Below are positions 36,349 through 45,059 of a DNA stretch of 64,000 nt, in pieces. Position 1 is the first letter of the stretch. Every line of letters begins with the position of its first letter. The notes beneath the pieces were generated by a model that had not been told where the DNA came from, ran no database searches, and worked only from the letters and a program-made list of their open reading frames with translations. The translations under genes and the position numbers were made by a program. The stretch comes from Amycolatopsis rubida (GTDB taxonomy: Bacteria; Actinomycetota; Actinomycetes; Mycobacteriales; Pseudonocardiaceae): NCBI RefSeq assembly GCF_900115345.1, contig NZ_FOWC01000005.1, forward strand, positions 434,001-498,000, read 5' to 3'.

Positions 36349-37380
36349 ATGTCAGTCCAGACTCTCGAACGCGAAGCGCGCGGGATTCGCGAGCGCGGGA
36401 TTCCAGCACAGCAGACCGAGGAGCGGGTGAGCGTGGGGGCGCTCACCGACGCCGACCTCGACGCCCAGAGCCCCGCCGCCGACCTGGTGCGCGTGTACCT
36501 GAACGGCATCGGCAAGACCGCGCTGCTCACCGCGGCCGACGAGGTCGAGCTGGCGAAGCGGATCGAAGCCGGGGTCTTCGCCCAGCACATGCTCGACACC
36601 GTCGAGAACCTCACGCCGCAGCGCCGCAAGGAGCTGCGCGCGCTGATCCGCGACGGCCACGTCGCGAAGAACCACCTGCTGGAGGCCAACCTCCGGCTCG
36701 TGGTGTCGCTCGCGAAGCGCTACACCGGACGGGGCATGCCGCTGCTCGACCTGATCCAGGAGGGGAACCTGGGCCTGATCCGCGCGGTGGAGAAGTTCGA
36801 CTACTCCAAGGGGTTCAAGTTCTCCACGTACGCCACGTGGTGGATCCGCCAGGCCATCACCCGCGGCATGGCGGACCAGGGCCGCACGATCCGGCTGCCG
36901 GTGCACCTGGTCGAGCAGGTGAACAAGCTGGCCCGGATCCGCCGCGACCTGCACCAGCAGCTGGGCCGCGACGCGACGCACGAGGAACTGAGCTCCGAAT
37001 CGGGCATTCCGGTGCACAAGATCTCGGACCTGCTCGACCAGTCGCGCGACCCGGTGAGCCTCGACATGCCGGTGGGCACCGAGGAGGACGCCCCGCTGGG
37101 CGACTTCATCGAGGACTCGGAGGCGACCGACGCGGAGAGCGCCGTGATCTCCGGCCTGCTGCAGGACGACCTTCGCCGGGTTCTCGCGACGCTGGACGAC
37201 CGCGAACAGCACGTCATCCGGCTGCGCTACGGCCTCGACGACGGCCAGCCGCGCACGCTCGACCAGATCGGCAAGCACTTCGGCCTGTCGCGCGAGCGCG
37301 TGCGGCAGATCGAGCGCGAGGTCATGGCGAAGCTGCGCCAGGGCGAGCGGGCCGACCGGCTGCGGGCCTACGCCAGCTGA
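36349..37380 (+). CDS. sigB: SigB-type (group 2) RNA polymerase sigma factor
   Basis: 343 residues from ATG 36349 with GGGGAGG upstream. Region 1.2 ([20 protein letters not shown]), region 2 with the core-binding and -10 helices ([40 protein letters not shown]), region 3 and region 4.2 ([20 protein letters not shown]) are all present. Long region 1.1 is absent, as in group 2 factors. It ends RAYAS rather than the DYLD of the principal factor at the window start. It should direct the general stress or stationary-phase regulon. Its promoter looks ECF-dependent. Confidence 0.93.
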   Translation: MSVQTLEREARGIRERGIPAQQTEERVSVGALTDADLDAQSPAADLVRVYLNGIGKTALLTAADEVELAKRIEAGVFAQHMLDTVENLTPQRRKELRALIRDGHVAKNHLLEANLRLVVSLAKRYTGRGMPLLDLIQEGNLGLIRAVEKFDYSKGFKFSTYATWWIRQAITRGMADQGRTIRLPVHLVEQVNKLARIRRDLHQQLGRDATHEELSSESGIPVHKISDLLDQSRDPVSLDMPVGTEEDAPLGDFIEDSEATDAESAVISGLLQDDLRRVLATLDDREQHVIRLRYGLDDGQPRTLDQIGKHFGLSRERVRQIEREVMAKLRQGERADRLRAYAS

Positions 37381-37633
37381 GTTTCTTCTCTCTCTCCGGG
37401 GCCGGGGTTCGGGGCCCGGGTTTCCGGGGAGGGCGGAGAAGCCGGTCAGCGGGCTGATTCGGGCTGGTGCGCGGACTGACCGGGCGTGGGGTCCGGTGAG
37501 CGGGTCGCGGCAAGCACGCGGACAGGCAGGCCAGGGTTTTTTCCGCAGGCACCGGGTGGGCCCGGTCAGGCGGGACGGAGACCTTCGGCCAAAGATTGTT
37601 TCGGTGGGCAGCGGTTCGCGCCGCTGGTTGCGC

Positions 37634-37668
37634 AGAACCCCCGGTTCGGCTTTCGGACCGGGGGTTCT
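37634..37668 (+). terminator. Strong hairpin after sigB (possible terminator)
   Basis: AGAACCCCCGGT (37634-37645) pairs perfectly with ACCGGGGGTTCT (37657-37668) around an 11-nt loop that itself contains TCGG...CGGA. No T-run follows, and it is about 250 bases after the stop. It could therefore be a processing or termination site, or the first unit of the neighbouring repeat array. Confidence 0.45.
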
Positions 37669-38095
37669 GTCGTGCCCGGCCCCGGATTTCCCCCGTCTGC
37701 CGCCCCGGTGACGGCGGCGTCGTTTCGAACCGCGAGTTTCGTCGTATCCGGCCCGGATTTCGCCGTCTGCCGCCCCAACGGCAGCGTCGATCGGCTCTCG
37801 AACCGGGAGTCTCATCGCAGGCAGCCCCCGACTTCCCCAGTCCGCCGCCCCGACGGCGGCATTGTTCGACTCCCGAACCGGGAGCCTCATCGCAGCCAGC
37901 CCCGACCTCCCCAGTCCGCCGCCCCCAACAGCAGCGTCGATCGGCTCCCGAACCGCGGGTTGCGTCCTGGCTAGCCCCGACCTCCGCAGCCTCCTGCCCT
38001 GAAGACTGCGGGGTCGATCGGCTCTCGAACCGGGAGTGTCGCCGCGGCCAGCCCCCGATTTCCGCCGTCTCCCGCCCCGAAAACAGCCGAGTCGA
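37650..38095. repeat. ~75-bp tandem repeat array downstream of sigB
   Basis: A motif close to CGAACCGGGAG recurs at about 37655 (diverged), 37726, 37799, 37874, 37949 and 38026, giving periods of about 71, 73, 75, 75 and 77 bases. Each unit also carries GGCAGCCCC/GGCCAGCCCC and CCGCC(G)CCCC blocks. The unit core CTCCCGAACCGGGAG can fold into a small hairpin. Because unit length varies by non-multiples of three, it is not a coding repeat. Confidence 0.75.
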
Positions 38096-38563
38096 ATTGC
38101 CGACAAATCACCTCATCAACACCACCAGCCTCACCAGCCTCTTGAGCCCCATGGGCCACTTCAGCCCCTTCCGAACGCACAGTCCTCCCACCGTGCCGTG
38201 ATTTATCCCCTTTATCCCATTTTGACTGACACTCACCGCAATCCCGTCACCACTCCGCGCACCCGATCGTGGAATTCGCGTTTGGCCGTTCTGGGCAGTG
38301 GGTAGCAAGCGTTCACAACCTCCGCTGTGCGGCGTCCGGTCAACGCGCCGGCGGGGGTCCCGTTAGTCACGCGGGGCGGATGTGTGCGCATCCGGTCCGC
38401 TTCCCCGGGAGGTCGGGTCCGTCGGGGTGGGCCCGGCCTCCCGACTATGCCTGCCCGAAAACCCGCGGAGTGCGCTATCCCACAGCGTCCCCGCGCCCGT
38501 GCGACCGGGCGGAACCCGCTGAGTACCGTGAGCCAATCCCGATCAGGGCAAAGGAGCCTCGCT

Positions 38564-40225
38564 GTGCCGCCCACCACGTTCCAGCACACCGAAGTCCTGC
38601 CGCTCGGCAAGGACACCACCACCGAATACCGGCTGGTCACCGCCGACGGCGTCGAGACCGTCGAAGCCGCCGGGCGGAAGTTTCTGAAGGTCGATCCGGA
38701 GGCGCTGACGACGCTCGCGCGCACGGCGATCACCGACATCCAGCACCTGTTGCGCACGTCGCACTTGCAGCAGCTGCGCGCGATCGTCGACGACCCCGAA
38801 GCCAGCGGCAACGACCGGTTCGTCGCGATGGACCTGCTCCGCAACGCGGCCATCTCGGCAGGCGGCGTGCTGCCGATGTGCCAGGACACCGGCACCGCGA
38901 TCGTCATCGGCAAGCGCACCGAGGGCGTGCTGTCCGGCGGCGACGACGAGCGCGCGCTGTCGCAGGGCATTTTCGACGCTTACCAGCAGTTGAACCTGCG
39001 TTACTCGCAGATGGCCCCGATCAACTTCTGGGAAGAGCGCAACACCGGCACGAACCTGCCCGCGCAGGTCGAGCTGTACCACAAAGACACGGAAGCGACG
39101 GATCCGTCCTACGAGTTCCTGTTCATGGCCAAGGGCGGCGGCAGCGCGAACAAAACGTTCCTGTACCAGGAAACCAAGGCGGTCCTGAACCCGAAGCGGC
39201 TCGCCCGGTTCCTGGACGAGAAGCTGCGCGGCCTGGGCACCGCCGCGTGCCCGCCCTACCACCTGGCGATCGTGGTCGGCGGCATGTCGGCCGAGTTCAA
39301 CCTCAAGGTCGCGAAGCTGGCCTCCGCGCGCTACCTGGACAACCTGCCCGCCGAGGGTTCCGAGCTGGGCCACGCGTTCCGCGACCGCGACCTCGAGCAG
39401 CAGGTGCTGGAGATGACGCGCCAGTTCGGCATCGGCGCGCAGTTCGGCGGCAAGTACTTCTGCCACGACGTCCGGGTGATCCGCCTGCCCCGGCACGGCG
39501 CGAGCTGCCCGGTCGGCGTCGCGGTGTCCTGCTCGGCCGACCGCCAGGCGAAGGCGAAGATCACCAGCGAGGGCGTGTTCATCGAACAACTCGAACGCGA
39601 CCCGGCCCGCTTCCTGCCGGACGTCACCGAGGAAGACCTGTCCGACGAGGTCGTGTCGGTCGATCTGAACCAGCCGATGGACCGGATCCGCGCACAGCTG
39701 GCGCAACTGCCGGTGAAGACGCGCCTGTCGCTGACCGGCCCGCTGGTCGTGGCGCGCGACATCGCCCACGCCAAGATCGCCGAACGCCTCGACGCGGGCG
39801 AGGAGATGCCGCAGTATCTCCGCGACCACCCGGTCTACTACGCGGGCCCGGCGAAGACCCCCGACGGCTACGCGTCCGGCTCGTTCGGCCCGACGACCGC
39901 GGGCCGGATGGACTCCTACGTCGCCCAGTTCCAGGCAGCGGGCGGTTCGCTGGTCATGCTGGCGAAGGGCAACCGCTCGAAGCAGGTCACCGCCGCCTGC
40001 GAGCAACACGGCGGCTTCTACCTGGGCTCGATCGGCGGCCCGGCCGCACGGCTGGCGAAGGACTGCATCAAGAAGGTCGACGTGCTCGAGTACGCCGAAC
40101 TCGGCATGGAAGCAGTCTGGAAAATCGAGGTCGAAGAGTTCCCCGCGTTCATCGTCATCGACGACAAGGGCAACGACTTCTTCTCCGAAACCAGCGAACC
40201 GGTCCTGCAGATCAGCTTCCGCTGA
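38564..40225 (+). CDS. Class I fumarate hydratase (iron-sulfur)
   Basis: 553 residues from GTG 38564, with AAAGGAG at 38550-38556. The enzyme interconverts fumarate and malate in the citric acid cycle and belongs to the oxygen-sensitive [4Fe-4S] class, unrelated to FumC. The three expected cluster Cys regions are visible: [26 protein letters not shown] and [12 protein letters not shown]. The C-terminal half matches the beta domain, with [19 protein letters not shown] and [20 protein letters not shown]. It is one continuous chain, as in FumA/FumB and the mycobacterial-type class I enzymes. It appears monocistronic. Confidence 0.93.
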   Translation: MPPTTFQHTEVLPLGKDTTTEYRLVTADGVETVEAAGRKFLKVDPEALTTLARTAITDIQHLLRTSHLQQLRAIVDDPEASGNDRFVAMDLLRNAAISAGGVLPMCQDTGTAIVIGKRTEGVLSGGDDERALSQGIFDAYQQLNLRYSQMAPINFWEERNTGTNLPAQVELYHKDTEATDPSYEFLFMAKGGGSANKTFLYQETKAVLNPKRLARFLDEKLRGLGTAACPPYHLAIVVGGMSAEFNLKVAKLASARYLDNLPAEGSELGHAFRDRDLEQQVLEMTRQFGIGAQFGGKYFCHDVRVIRLPRHGASCPVGVAVSCSADRQAKAKITSEGVFIEQLERDPARFLPDVTEEDLSDEVVSVDLNQPMDRIRAQLAQLPVKTRLSLTGPLVVARDIAHAKIAERLDAGEEMPQYLRDHPVYYAGPAKTPDGYASGSFGPTTAGRMDSYVAQFQAAGGSLVMLAKGNRSKQVTAACEQHGGFYLGSIGGPAARLAKDCIKKVDVLEYAELGMEAVWKIEVEEFPAFIVIDDKGNDFFSETSEPVLQISFR

Positions 40226-40243
40226 CCCCCGGCGACGCCGAGG

Positions 40244-40681
40244 TCATCCGGGAAACATCCCGCCCAACCGGGCGAGAGTCTTCTCGATGGCCTCGGCGTT
40301 GCGCTTCGGAAAACCGAGCAACCGAATCGCCAGCGGCGACCGAGCAGTCGACCAGTCAAAGGTCTCGGTGACTTCGGTCCGTCCGTCCCCCGTCGGCTCA
40401 AGCAGCCAGCGCCACCGATGCCCGGAGAAGTGCCGCCAGGCGATCAGCCGATTCTCCTCGAACTCGACCACGGTGTTCTGAATCCGGTACGGCGCGCCCA
40501 TCCGCATCTCCATGCCGAACCGCGCCCCCAATGACAACCGCGCCGGTGCCGATCCGCGACTGGCCCGCACCGTGCCCGACCCGTCAATGAGCGGATGCTG
40601 CGCCGGATCGGCCAGCAACGCGAAAATCCGTTCCGGCGGCGCGGCGACGAGAGCACTGCGCGAAACCTGGCGAGTTCCCAT
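40244..40681 (-). CDS. SRPBCC-family (polyketide cyclase/START-like) protein
   Basis: 145 residues. A START/Bet v1-type fold is suggested by the opening VSRSALVAAPPERIFALLAD, the central VVEFEENRLIAWRHFSGHRW and TEVTETFDWSTARSPLAIRL. Such proteins bind hydrophobic ligands in a deep cavity and have many roles, so no specific function can be given. It is convergent with fumarase, with 18 bases between stops, and starts at ATG 40679-40681. Confidence 0.85.
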   Translation of the reverse strand: MGTRQVSRSALVAAPPERIFALLADPAQHPLIDGSGTVRASRGSAPARLSLGARFGMEMRMGAPYRIQNTVVEFEENRLIAWRHFSGHRWRWLLEPTGDGRTEVTETFDWSTARSPLAIRLLGFPKRNAEAIEKTLARLGGMFPG

Positions 40682-41048
40682 ATCGCAACCCTAGGGCCGC
40701 ACAGCTCCCACGGCCATCGACGCACCCCTCGACAACCCCCGCAAGTCCACTGTGGACTCGCCTGCCAGGAAGTCCGTGAGGGGAACCCTGCGGGAATCTG
40801 ATCCCCGCAGGGTTCCCCTCACTCGCCGCCCACGCCCGTGAAGGGCCCCTTCACGGACTCAGATTCCTCAAGGAGCCACCCCGCCCACCGCTGCGATGCG
40901 GCATTCGGTGCGCCGCATGCACCCAACGCCACATCGCAGCACTACACCGCCACCCGCGAACCCCACCGCAACCACCCACCCCAGCCGCGCGCACCCGCCC
41001 CCACACCGCAGCCAACGCACCCGCCCACCCAGGCAGCCGCACTCCCCC
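40682..41048. other. Intergenic repeat region before structured repeat copy 3
   Basis: Contains palindrome copy B (40776-40822). It also holds a second perfect palindrome, CCGTGAAGGG at 40836-40845 with CCCCTTCACGG at 40846-40856. A CATTCGGTGCG...GCACCCAACG block lies at 40900-40930, and from 40948 a long C/A-rich stretch closely matches 58528-58637. No gene is supported. Confidence 0.6.
40776..40822. repeat. Dispersed palindrome (PAL), copy B
   Basis: The arms 40776-40797 (GTGAGGGGAACCCTGCGGGA...) and 40801-40822 are complementary with one mismatch around loop CTG. The sequence is closest to copy C at 57127. Confidence 0.85.
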
Positions 41049-41198
41049 CACCCCGATACGAAGCCACAAACACGGCGCGGGGGTGCTTGTCCAGGCATCT
41101 TTCCCGCCTGGACAAGCACCCCCGCGCCGTAGTCACACTCACCTTTCGGGGTGCCCACACAACCACTCAACCCGCAACGTCGCCGCCAGGCGACGAGC
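41049..41198 (-). repeat. Structured intergenic repeat, copy 3 (covarying stem)
   Basis: The outer stem CACCCCGA...AAG (41049-41063) pairs with CTTTCGGGGTG (41143-41153). The inner hairpin pairs 41072-41096 with 41106-41130 (25 bp, perfect) around the same loop ATCTTTCCC. Compared with copies 1 and 2, the stem reads GTCCAGGC/GCCTGGAC instead of GTCAAGGC/GCCTTGAC, and CGGCGC/GCGCCG instead of CGGTTC/GAACCG. These are paired changes that keep the helix. The small hairpin GTCGCC/GGCGAC lies at 41179-41194. The minus-strand lipoprotein stop is at 41249. Confidence 0.87.
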
Positions 41199-41248
41199 CG
41201 GACGACCCCCCGACGAAGCCGTCCGACCCCACCGTCACCAAGGGAACA

Positions 41249-41749
41249 TCACCGAGGCGGAGACTGCTTCAAAACCACAGTCCTCTCGCCCAACGGCGCC
41301 CCCAACGGCACCGAAATCACCGGATGCCGCAAATCCATAGTGCACATCTGCCCGGTCTGCGCCTTGGTCTCGCTCAAATCCACCACGACCCGCTGGGCGG
41401 TCTGCTCAACAGCCGCGCCGAGCGCATGCCCGCACCCCCCTTCCTCAGCCCGCACCACGAGCACCTTCCCTCCGCTGTCCGAATAAACCTCCTTGGGGAA
41501 CGTCTTGGGCAGCGCGGCCCCGTCCACCCGGTTGTCCGGAACCCGAGCCGCCCCTTGCGGCGGGTTGAACTGGGGTTTGCCCGGCGACGGCACCGAGGGC
41601 GAGGCGCTGCCGCTCGGCGGCGCAGTCTCGGTCCCGGACGCTGGTGCGTTCGCCATGCTCGTCGGACTGCCACACGCGGCCGCCATCGTGAGCACCAGTG
41701 CCGCGCCTGCCAGTCGTGTCGTTCCGATCAGCTTCGTCGAGTACCTCAT
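41249..41749 (-). CDS. Lipoprotein of unknown function, paralogue 1
   Basis: 166 residues from ATG 41747-41749. Signal peptide with lipobox TMAAAC (Cys near residue 26), then a Pro/Ser/Thr-rich linker of about 40 residues. The C-terminal domain reads LVVRAEEGGCGHALGAAVEQ and AQTGQMCTMDLRHPVISVPL. Its layout and two Cys residues (EEGGC and GQMC) are shared with the next gene, so the pair is a tandem duplication. The Cys pair probably forms a disulfide outside the membrane (inference). Function unknown. Confidence 0.8.
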   Translation of the reverse strand: MRYSTKLIGTTRLAGAALVLTMAAACGSPTSMANAPASGTETAPPSGSASPSVPSPGKPQFNPPQGAARVPDNRVDGAALPKTFPKEVYSDSGGKVLVVRAEEGGCGHALGAAVEQTAQRVVVDLSETKAQTGQMCTMDLRHPVISVPLGAPLGERTVVLKQSPPR

Positions 41750-41793
41750 GACTCCTGGACGGACCGACCGTCCCGGCGGGTTGCATCCGATCT

Positions 41794-42303
41794 TCACGGA
41801 CCGGGCTTCAGCACCAATTCGCGCCCGCCCAGTGGCGCGGCGAGCCGCACCGGCAAGGAAATCTCCCGCACATGCATCGGGCACATCTGCCCGTGCGGTG
41901 CCTTGGTGATCGTCACCAGCACGGCAACCTGAGTCGCCGTCTGCTCCCCCGCCTTCGCGCTGAGCTTGTCGCACCCGCCTTCCTCGGCCTGGATCACCAC
42001 GACCGAGCCGCCCTCCGCGAGCGTGACGTCGTGCGGATATCCAGCCGGAAGGGCCGAAGCGTTGATCTGCCCGGCCGCGGGCGCAGTGTCCCCCGGCGGC
42101 ACGCCCTGCGTCGGACGGCTCTTCGGCGGCGCTGAAACCGGCGGCGGCGAGACCGGCGGCGAAGAAGGCGGCGGCGAGGACACCGGCACCGAGCCCGAAG
42201 GCGGCCCCGAGGAAACCGGCGCAGCCACGGTTCCGTTGCCCCCGCACGCCGCGACCGTCAGCAGCAGCGCGCTCGCTCCCACGATTTTCCCTGTAGTCCG
42301 CAT
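41794..42303 (-). CDS. Lipoprotein of unknown function, paralogue 2
   Basis: 169 residues from ATG 42301-42303. Signal peptide with lipobox LTVAAC (Cys near residue 21), followed by a long Pro/Ser/Val linker (PPPSSPPVSPPPVSAPPKS). The C-terminal domain reads VVIQAEEGGCDKLSAKAGEQ and APHGQMCPMHVREISLPVRL, matching paralogue 1 position by position, and ends in LVLKPGP. It lies 44 bases upstream of paralogue 1 and just after the phosphonate transporter operon on the same strand. Co-transcription with that operon is possible. Confidence 0.8.
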   Translation of the reverse strand: MRTTGKIVGASALLLTVAACGGNGTVAAPVSSGPPSGSVPVSSPPPSSPPVSPPPVSAPPKSRPTQGVPPGDTAPAAGQINASALPAGYPHDVTLAEGGSVVVIQAEEGGCDKLSAKAGEQTATQVAVLVTITKAPHGQMCPMHVREISLPVRLAAPLGGRELVLKPGP

Positions 42304-42356
42304 GCATCGCGGACGGACTCGCGGCCCGGAAGGTTGCATCCGGGCGGGAAACTATT

Positions 42357-43154
42357 TCACCGGGCCGAAGCCTTCCCCCGCACCAGCCCCAGCAGCACCA
42401 CCCCGGCCAGCGTCACCACCAGCAACAGCACCGTGCTCGCCGACGCGAGAAACACCTGTCCCCGGTCAGTGAGGGAGAAAATGGTCGCCGGAAGCGTCCG
42501 CCAGTCCGGCGGGTACAGCATCATCGTCGCGCCCAGTTCGCCCATCGACATCGCCAGCGCCAAACCGGCCGAAGCCGACATCGCGGGCAGCAGCACCGGC
42601 AACCGCACTCGCAGCAACACTCGCAACGGACGCGCGCCGAGACTCGCCGCGGCCTGCGCGAGCAGCGGGTCAACGCGTTGCAGCGCAGCCGAAACCGTGC
42701 TGTACGCGAAGGGCAGCAGGATCATCAAGTGTCCGGCCAGGACGATCCAGCGCGTGCCGTTGAACGCCACCGGCGGACGGCTGAACGCCACCAGCAACGC
42801 CAGCCCCAGCACCACCGACGGCACCGCGATCGGCAGGTGGAACAGCGAATCCGCGATCCGGCGCAGCCGCGGCGGCGCGTGGTCGACGGCCAGCGCGGCC
42901 CAGGTTCCGATGAGCACCGAGACCAGCGACGTGAGCACCCCGGTCTGCACGCTCACCGACAAGCTCGCGAACGTCTCGCCGGACAGCGCCTCGGCATAAT
43001 GCGCACCGGTGAGCCCGCTGGGCAGCACGCCGGTCCAGCTCCCGGCGAGCGACGCCAGCACGATCATCACCAGCGGCGCGGCCACCACCCCGAGGAAAAC
43101 CACGCCGAACACCAGCCACACCAGCAACCGGCTACGCCGCGTCCACAGCAGCAC
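42357..43154 (-). CDS. phnV: Phosphonate ABC transporter permease (PhnV-like)
   Basis: 265 residues from GTG 43152-43154. About six membrane helices surround the coupling loop QAAASLGARPLRVLLRVRLP, as in the ThiP/PotC-type permeases of 2-aminoethylphosphonate importers. It overlaps the end of the preceding permease gene by 23 bases. Iron or thiamine importers have similar permeases. The phosphonate reading comes from the neighbouring binding protein and catabolic genes. Confidence 0.8.
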   Translation of the reverse strand: MLLWTRRSRLLVWLVFGVVFLGVVAAPLVMIVLASLAGSWTGVLPSGLTGAHYAEALSGETFASLSVSVQTGVLTSLVSVLIGTWAALAVDHAPPRLRRIADSLFHLPIAVPSVVLGLALLVAFSRPPVAFNGTRWIVLAGHLMILLPFAYSTVSAALQRVDPLLAQAAASLGARPLRVLLRVRLPVLLPAMSASAGLALAMSMGELGATMMLYPPDWRTLPATIFSLTDRGQVFLASASTVLLLVVTLAGVVLLGLVRGKASAR

Positions 43155-43995
43155 GACGTCCTCCTCTCCCGACCACCCGCCGGTAGACCGCGTAGAGCAC
43201 CAGCGACAGCACCACGTTCACCACCGCGACCACTGACGCGGCCGGGAAGTCGAACGTGACGATTCCCTTGCCGTACACCAGCATCGGCAACGTCGAGACG
43301 CCCTTGGCGCCGAGGAACAGCACAATGCCGAACTCGTTCATCGTCAACAGCAGCACCAGACACGCACCGGACGCGAGCGACGGCAGCGCTTCCGGCAGCA
43401 CAACGCGCCACAGCACCCGACCCGGCCGCGCGCCGAGACTCGCCGCCACGTCCAGCTGCGCCGACGGAACCTGGCTGAACGCAGCAAGAGCGGGTCGCAT
43501 CACGAACGGCGTGTAGAAGGTGATCTCGGCGAGCAGCACACCCCACGGCGAGTAGAGGAACCCAGCGGTACCGAAGACTCCCGCGCCGCCGTAGAGGAAG
43601 GTGAAGGCCAGTGCGATCAGGAACGACGGGAACGCCAGCACCGTGTCCACGAGCCGGGCCAGCAGCGTCGCCCCGGGAAACGGGACGAACGCGACAACCA
43701 GTGCGAGAAACCCGCCGAGCAGCACGCAGCCGACCGTGGCGGCCAAGGCCAGCAACACCGTCTGCCACACCGCGCGGCCGAATTCCGGCGACGACAGCAC
43801 TTGCGTCCACACCGAAAGCCCGAAACCGCCGTCCTGTGCGGTGAACGACTGGAGGATCACCAGCACCAGCGGATAGCCGAAGAATCCGGCGACCACGATC
43901 GCGGGCGGGAGCAGCCAGCCGATCCGGTACCGGCGCGGCCGCGTGCTTCGGCGCGCCGGGGCGACCGCGGCAGTACCGAGCGCGAGGCCGGTCAT
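43132..43995 (-). CDS. phnU: Phosphonate ABC transporter permease (PhnU-like)
   Basis: 287 residues from ATG 43993-43995, overlapping the ATPase stop (ATGA). A basic N-terminal tail precedes six membrane segments. The coupling loop is LDVAASLGARPGRVLWRVVL, and the motif FGIVLFLGAKGVSTLPMLVY matches PhnU of the 2-aminoethylphosphonate transporter. It pairs with the permease that follows to make a heterodimeric channel. Confidence 0.82.
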   Translation of the reverse strand: MTGLALGTAAVAPARRSTRPRRYRIGWLLPPAIVVAGFFGYPLVLVILQSFTAQDGGFGLSVWTQVLSSPEFGRAVWQTVLLALAATVGCVLLGGFLALVVAFVPFPGATLLARLVDTVLAFPSFLIALAFTFLYGGAGVFGTAGFLYSPWGVLLAEITFYTPFVMRPALAAFSQVPSAQLDVAASLGARPGRVLWRVVLPEALPSLASGACLVLLLTMNEFGIVLFLGAKGVSTLPMLVYGKGIVTFDFPAASVVAVVNVVLSLVLYAVYRRVVGRGGRRAAVDAA

Positions 43996-45059
43996 CCCTC
44001 CACCTCCACCAGCGGGCAACCGTCCGGAATGGACACCCCGACGCGGTCGCCGACCGCGGGCAGCACCGGGCTGTCCGGCACCTCGGCGCGGATGTCGCAC
44101 ACCTCGTCGGCAAGCCGCAGGTCGAGCCGGTATCCGGAACCGCGCCACTGCACACCGCGCACCAGCGCCGGGAAGGTGCCCGGCCCGGGTTCGCCGACCG
44201 AAATCCGGTGCGGCCGCACCCCGAGCGCCACCGGCCGCTGCGGCTGGAGCGTGCCGGACGGTTCGGCGGACAGCTCACGCCCGGCCAGCCGGACTGTCGC
44301 GACGGTCCCGTCCGCGCGCACCAGTTCGACCGGGATCAGGTTCGCCGCGCCGAGGAAGCTCGCGGTGAACCCGGTCGACGGACGGCGGTAAAGCTGTTCG
44401 CACGGGCCGAGTTCGACCAGCCGGGAGGCGCGCAGCACCGCGATCCGGTCGGCGAGCGCGAGAGCTTCGCTCTGGTCGTGGGTGACGTAGATCAGGGTCG
44501 TGTCCGGCAATTCGGCCCGCAGCCGCAGCAATTCCGCGACCATGTCCTCGCGCAGTGCGGCGTCCAATGCCGACAGTGGCTCGTCCAGCAGCAGCACGTT
44601 GGGCCGGACAGCGAGCGCCCGCGCCAACGCGACCCGCTGCTGCTGCCCGCCGGACAGCTCACGGGGATAACGACGCGCGTACTCGCTCATCCCGACCAGT
44701 TCCAGCACCTCGGCGACACGTTTCGTCACGTCCGCCCGGCGCATCTTCCGCGCCTTCAGTCCAAACGCGACATTGTCGGCGACGCGCTGGTGCGGGAACA
44801 GCGCGTAGCTCTGCACGACCACGCCGAGACCGCGCCGATGCGGCGGCAGGTCGGTGACATCCTTGCCGTCGAGCAGCACCCGTCCGGCGCTCGGCCGCAG
44901 GAACCCGGCGAGCGCCTTGAGTGCGGTCGACTTGCCGGATCCGGACGGTCCCAGCAGTGCGAGCGTTTCACCGCGCGCTACCGAAAGGTCCAGCGGGGCA
45001 AGCGCTTGCGTCGCTCCGAAGTGGACGGACACGCCGCGGAACTCTACTGCCGGAGTCAC
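43992..45059 (-). CDS. phnT: Phosphonate ABC transporter ATPase (PhnT-like)
   Basis: 355 residues from GTG 45057-45059, overlapping the binding-protein stop. Walker A is LLGPSGSGKSTALKAL, the signature RELSGGQQQRVALARAL, Walker B NVLLLDEPLSALD and the switch His VTHDQSEA. The extra C-terminal region of about 110 residues contains a TOBE-like domain (VALGVRPHRISVGEPGPGTF). This is the layout of the 2-aminoethylphosphonate and spermidine/iron type ATPases. The gene order binding protein, ATPase, two permeases matches phnSTUV. Confidence 0.85.
   Translation of the reverse strand: MTPAVEFRGVSVHFGATQALAPLDLSVARGETLALLGPSGSGKSTALKALAGFLRPSAGRVLLDGKDVTDLPPHRRGLGVVVQSYALFPHQRVADNVAFGLKARKMRRADVTKRVAEVLELVGMSEYARRYPRELSGGQQQRVALARALAVRPNVLLLDEPLSALDAALREDMVAELLRLRAELPDTTLIYVTHDQSEALALADRIAVLRASRLVELGPCEQLYRRPSTGFTASFLGAANLIPVELVRADGTVATVRLAGRELSAEPSGTLQPQRPVALGVRPHRISVGEPGPGTFPALVRGVQWRGSGYRLDLRLADEVCDIRAEVPDSPVLPAVGDRVGVSIPDGCPLVEVEG

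Larger units (their letters stand above)
37381..38563. other. Long non-coding region after sigB
   Basis: Nearly 1.2 kb without a credible gene on either strand. Left part: GC-rich sequence and a 12-bp hairpin (37634-37645 with 37657-37668). Middle part: the ~75-bp tandem repeats described separately. Right part, 38100-38560: an A/C-rich stretch near 38100-38240 with no repeats, then the leader of the fumarase gene. Open frames here are by-products of GC bias. Confidence 0.6.

Noticed and set aside
36352-38106. Minus-strand open frame covering sigB and the downstream repeats, with a repeating translation
   Set aside because: It is antisense to sigB for more than half its length. The repeat periods (73, 75, 75, 77) are not all multiples of three, and there is no ribosome-binding site.
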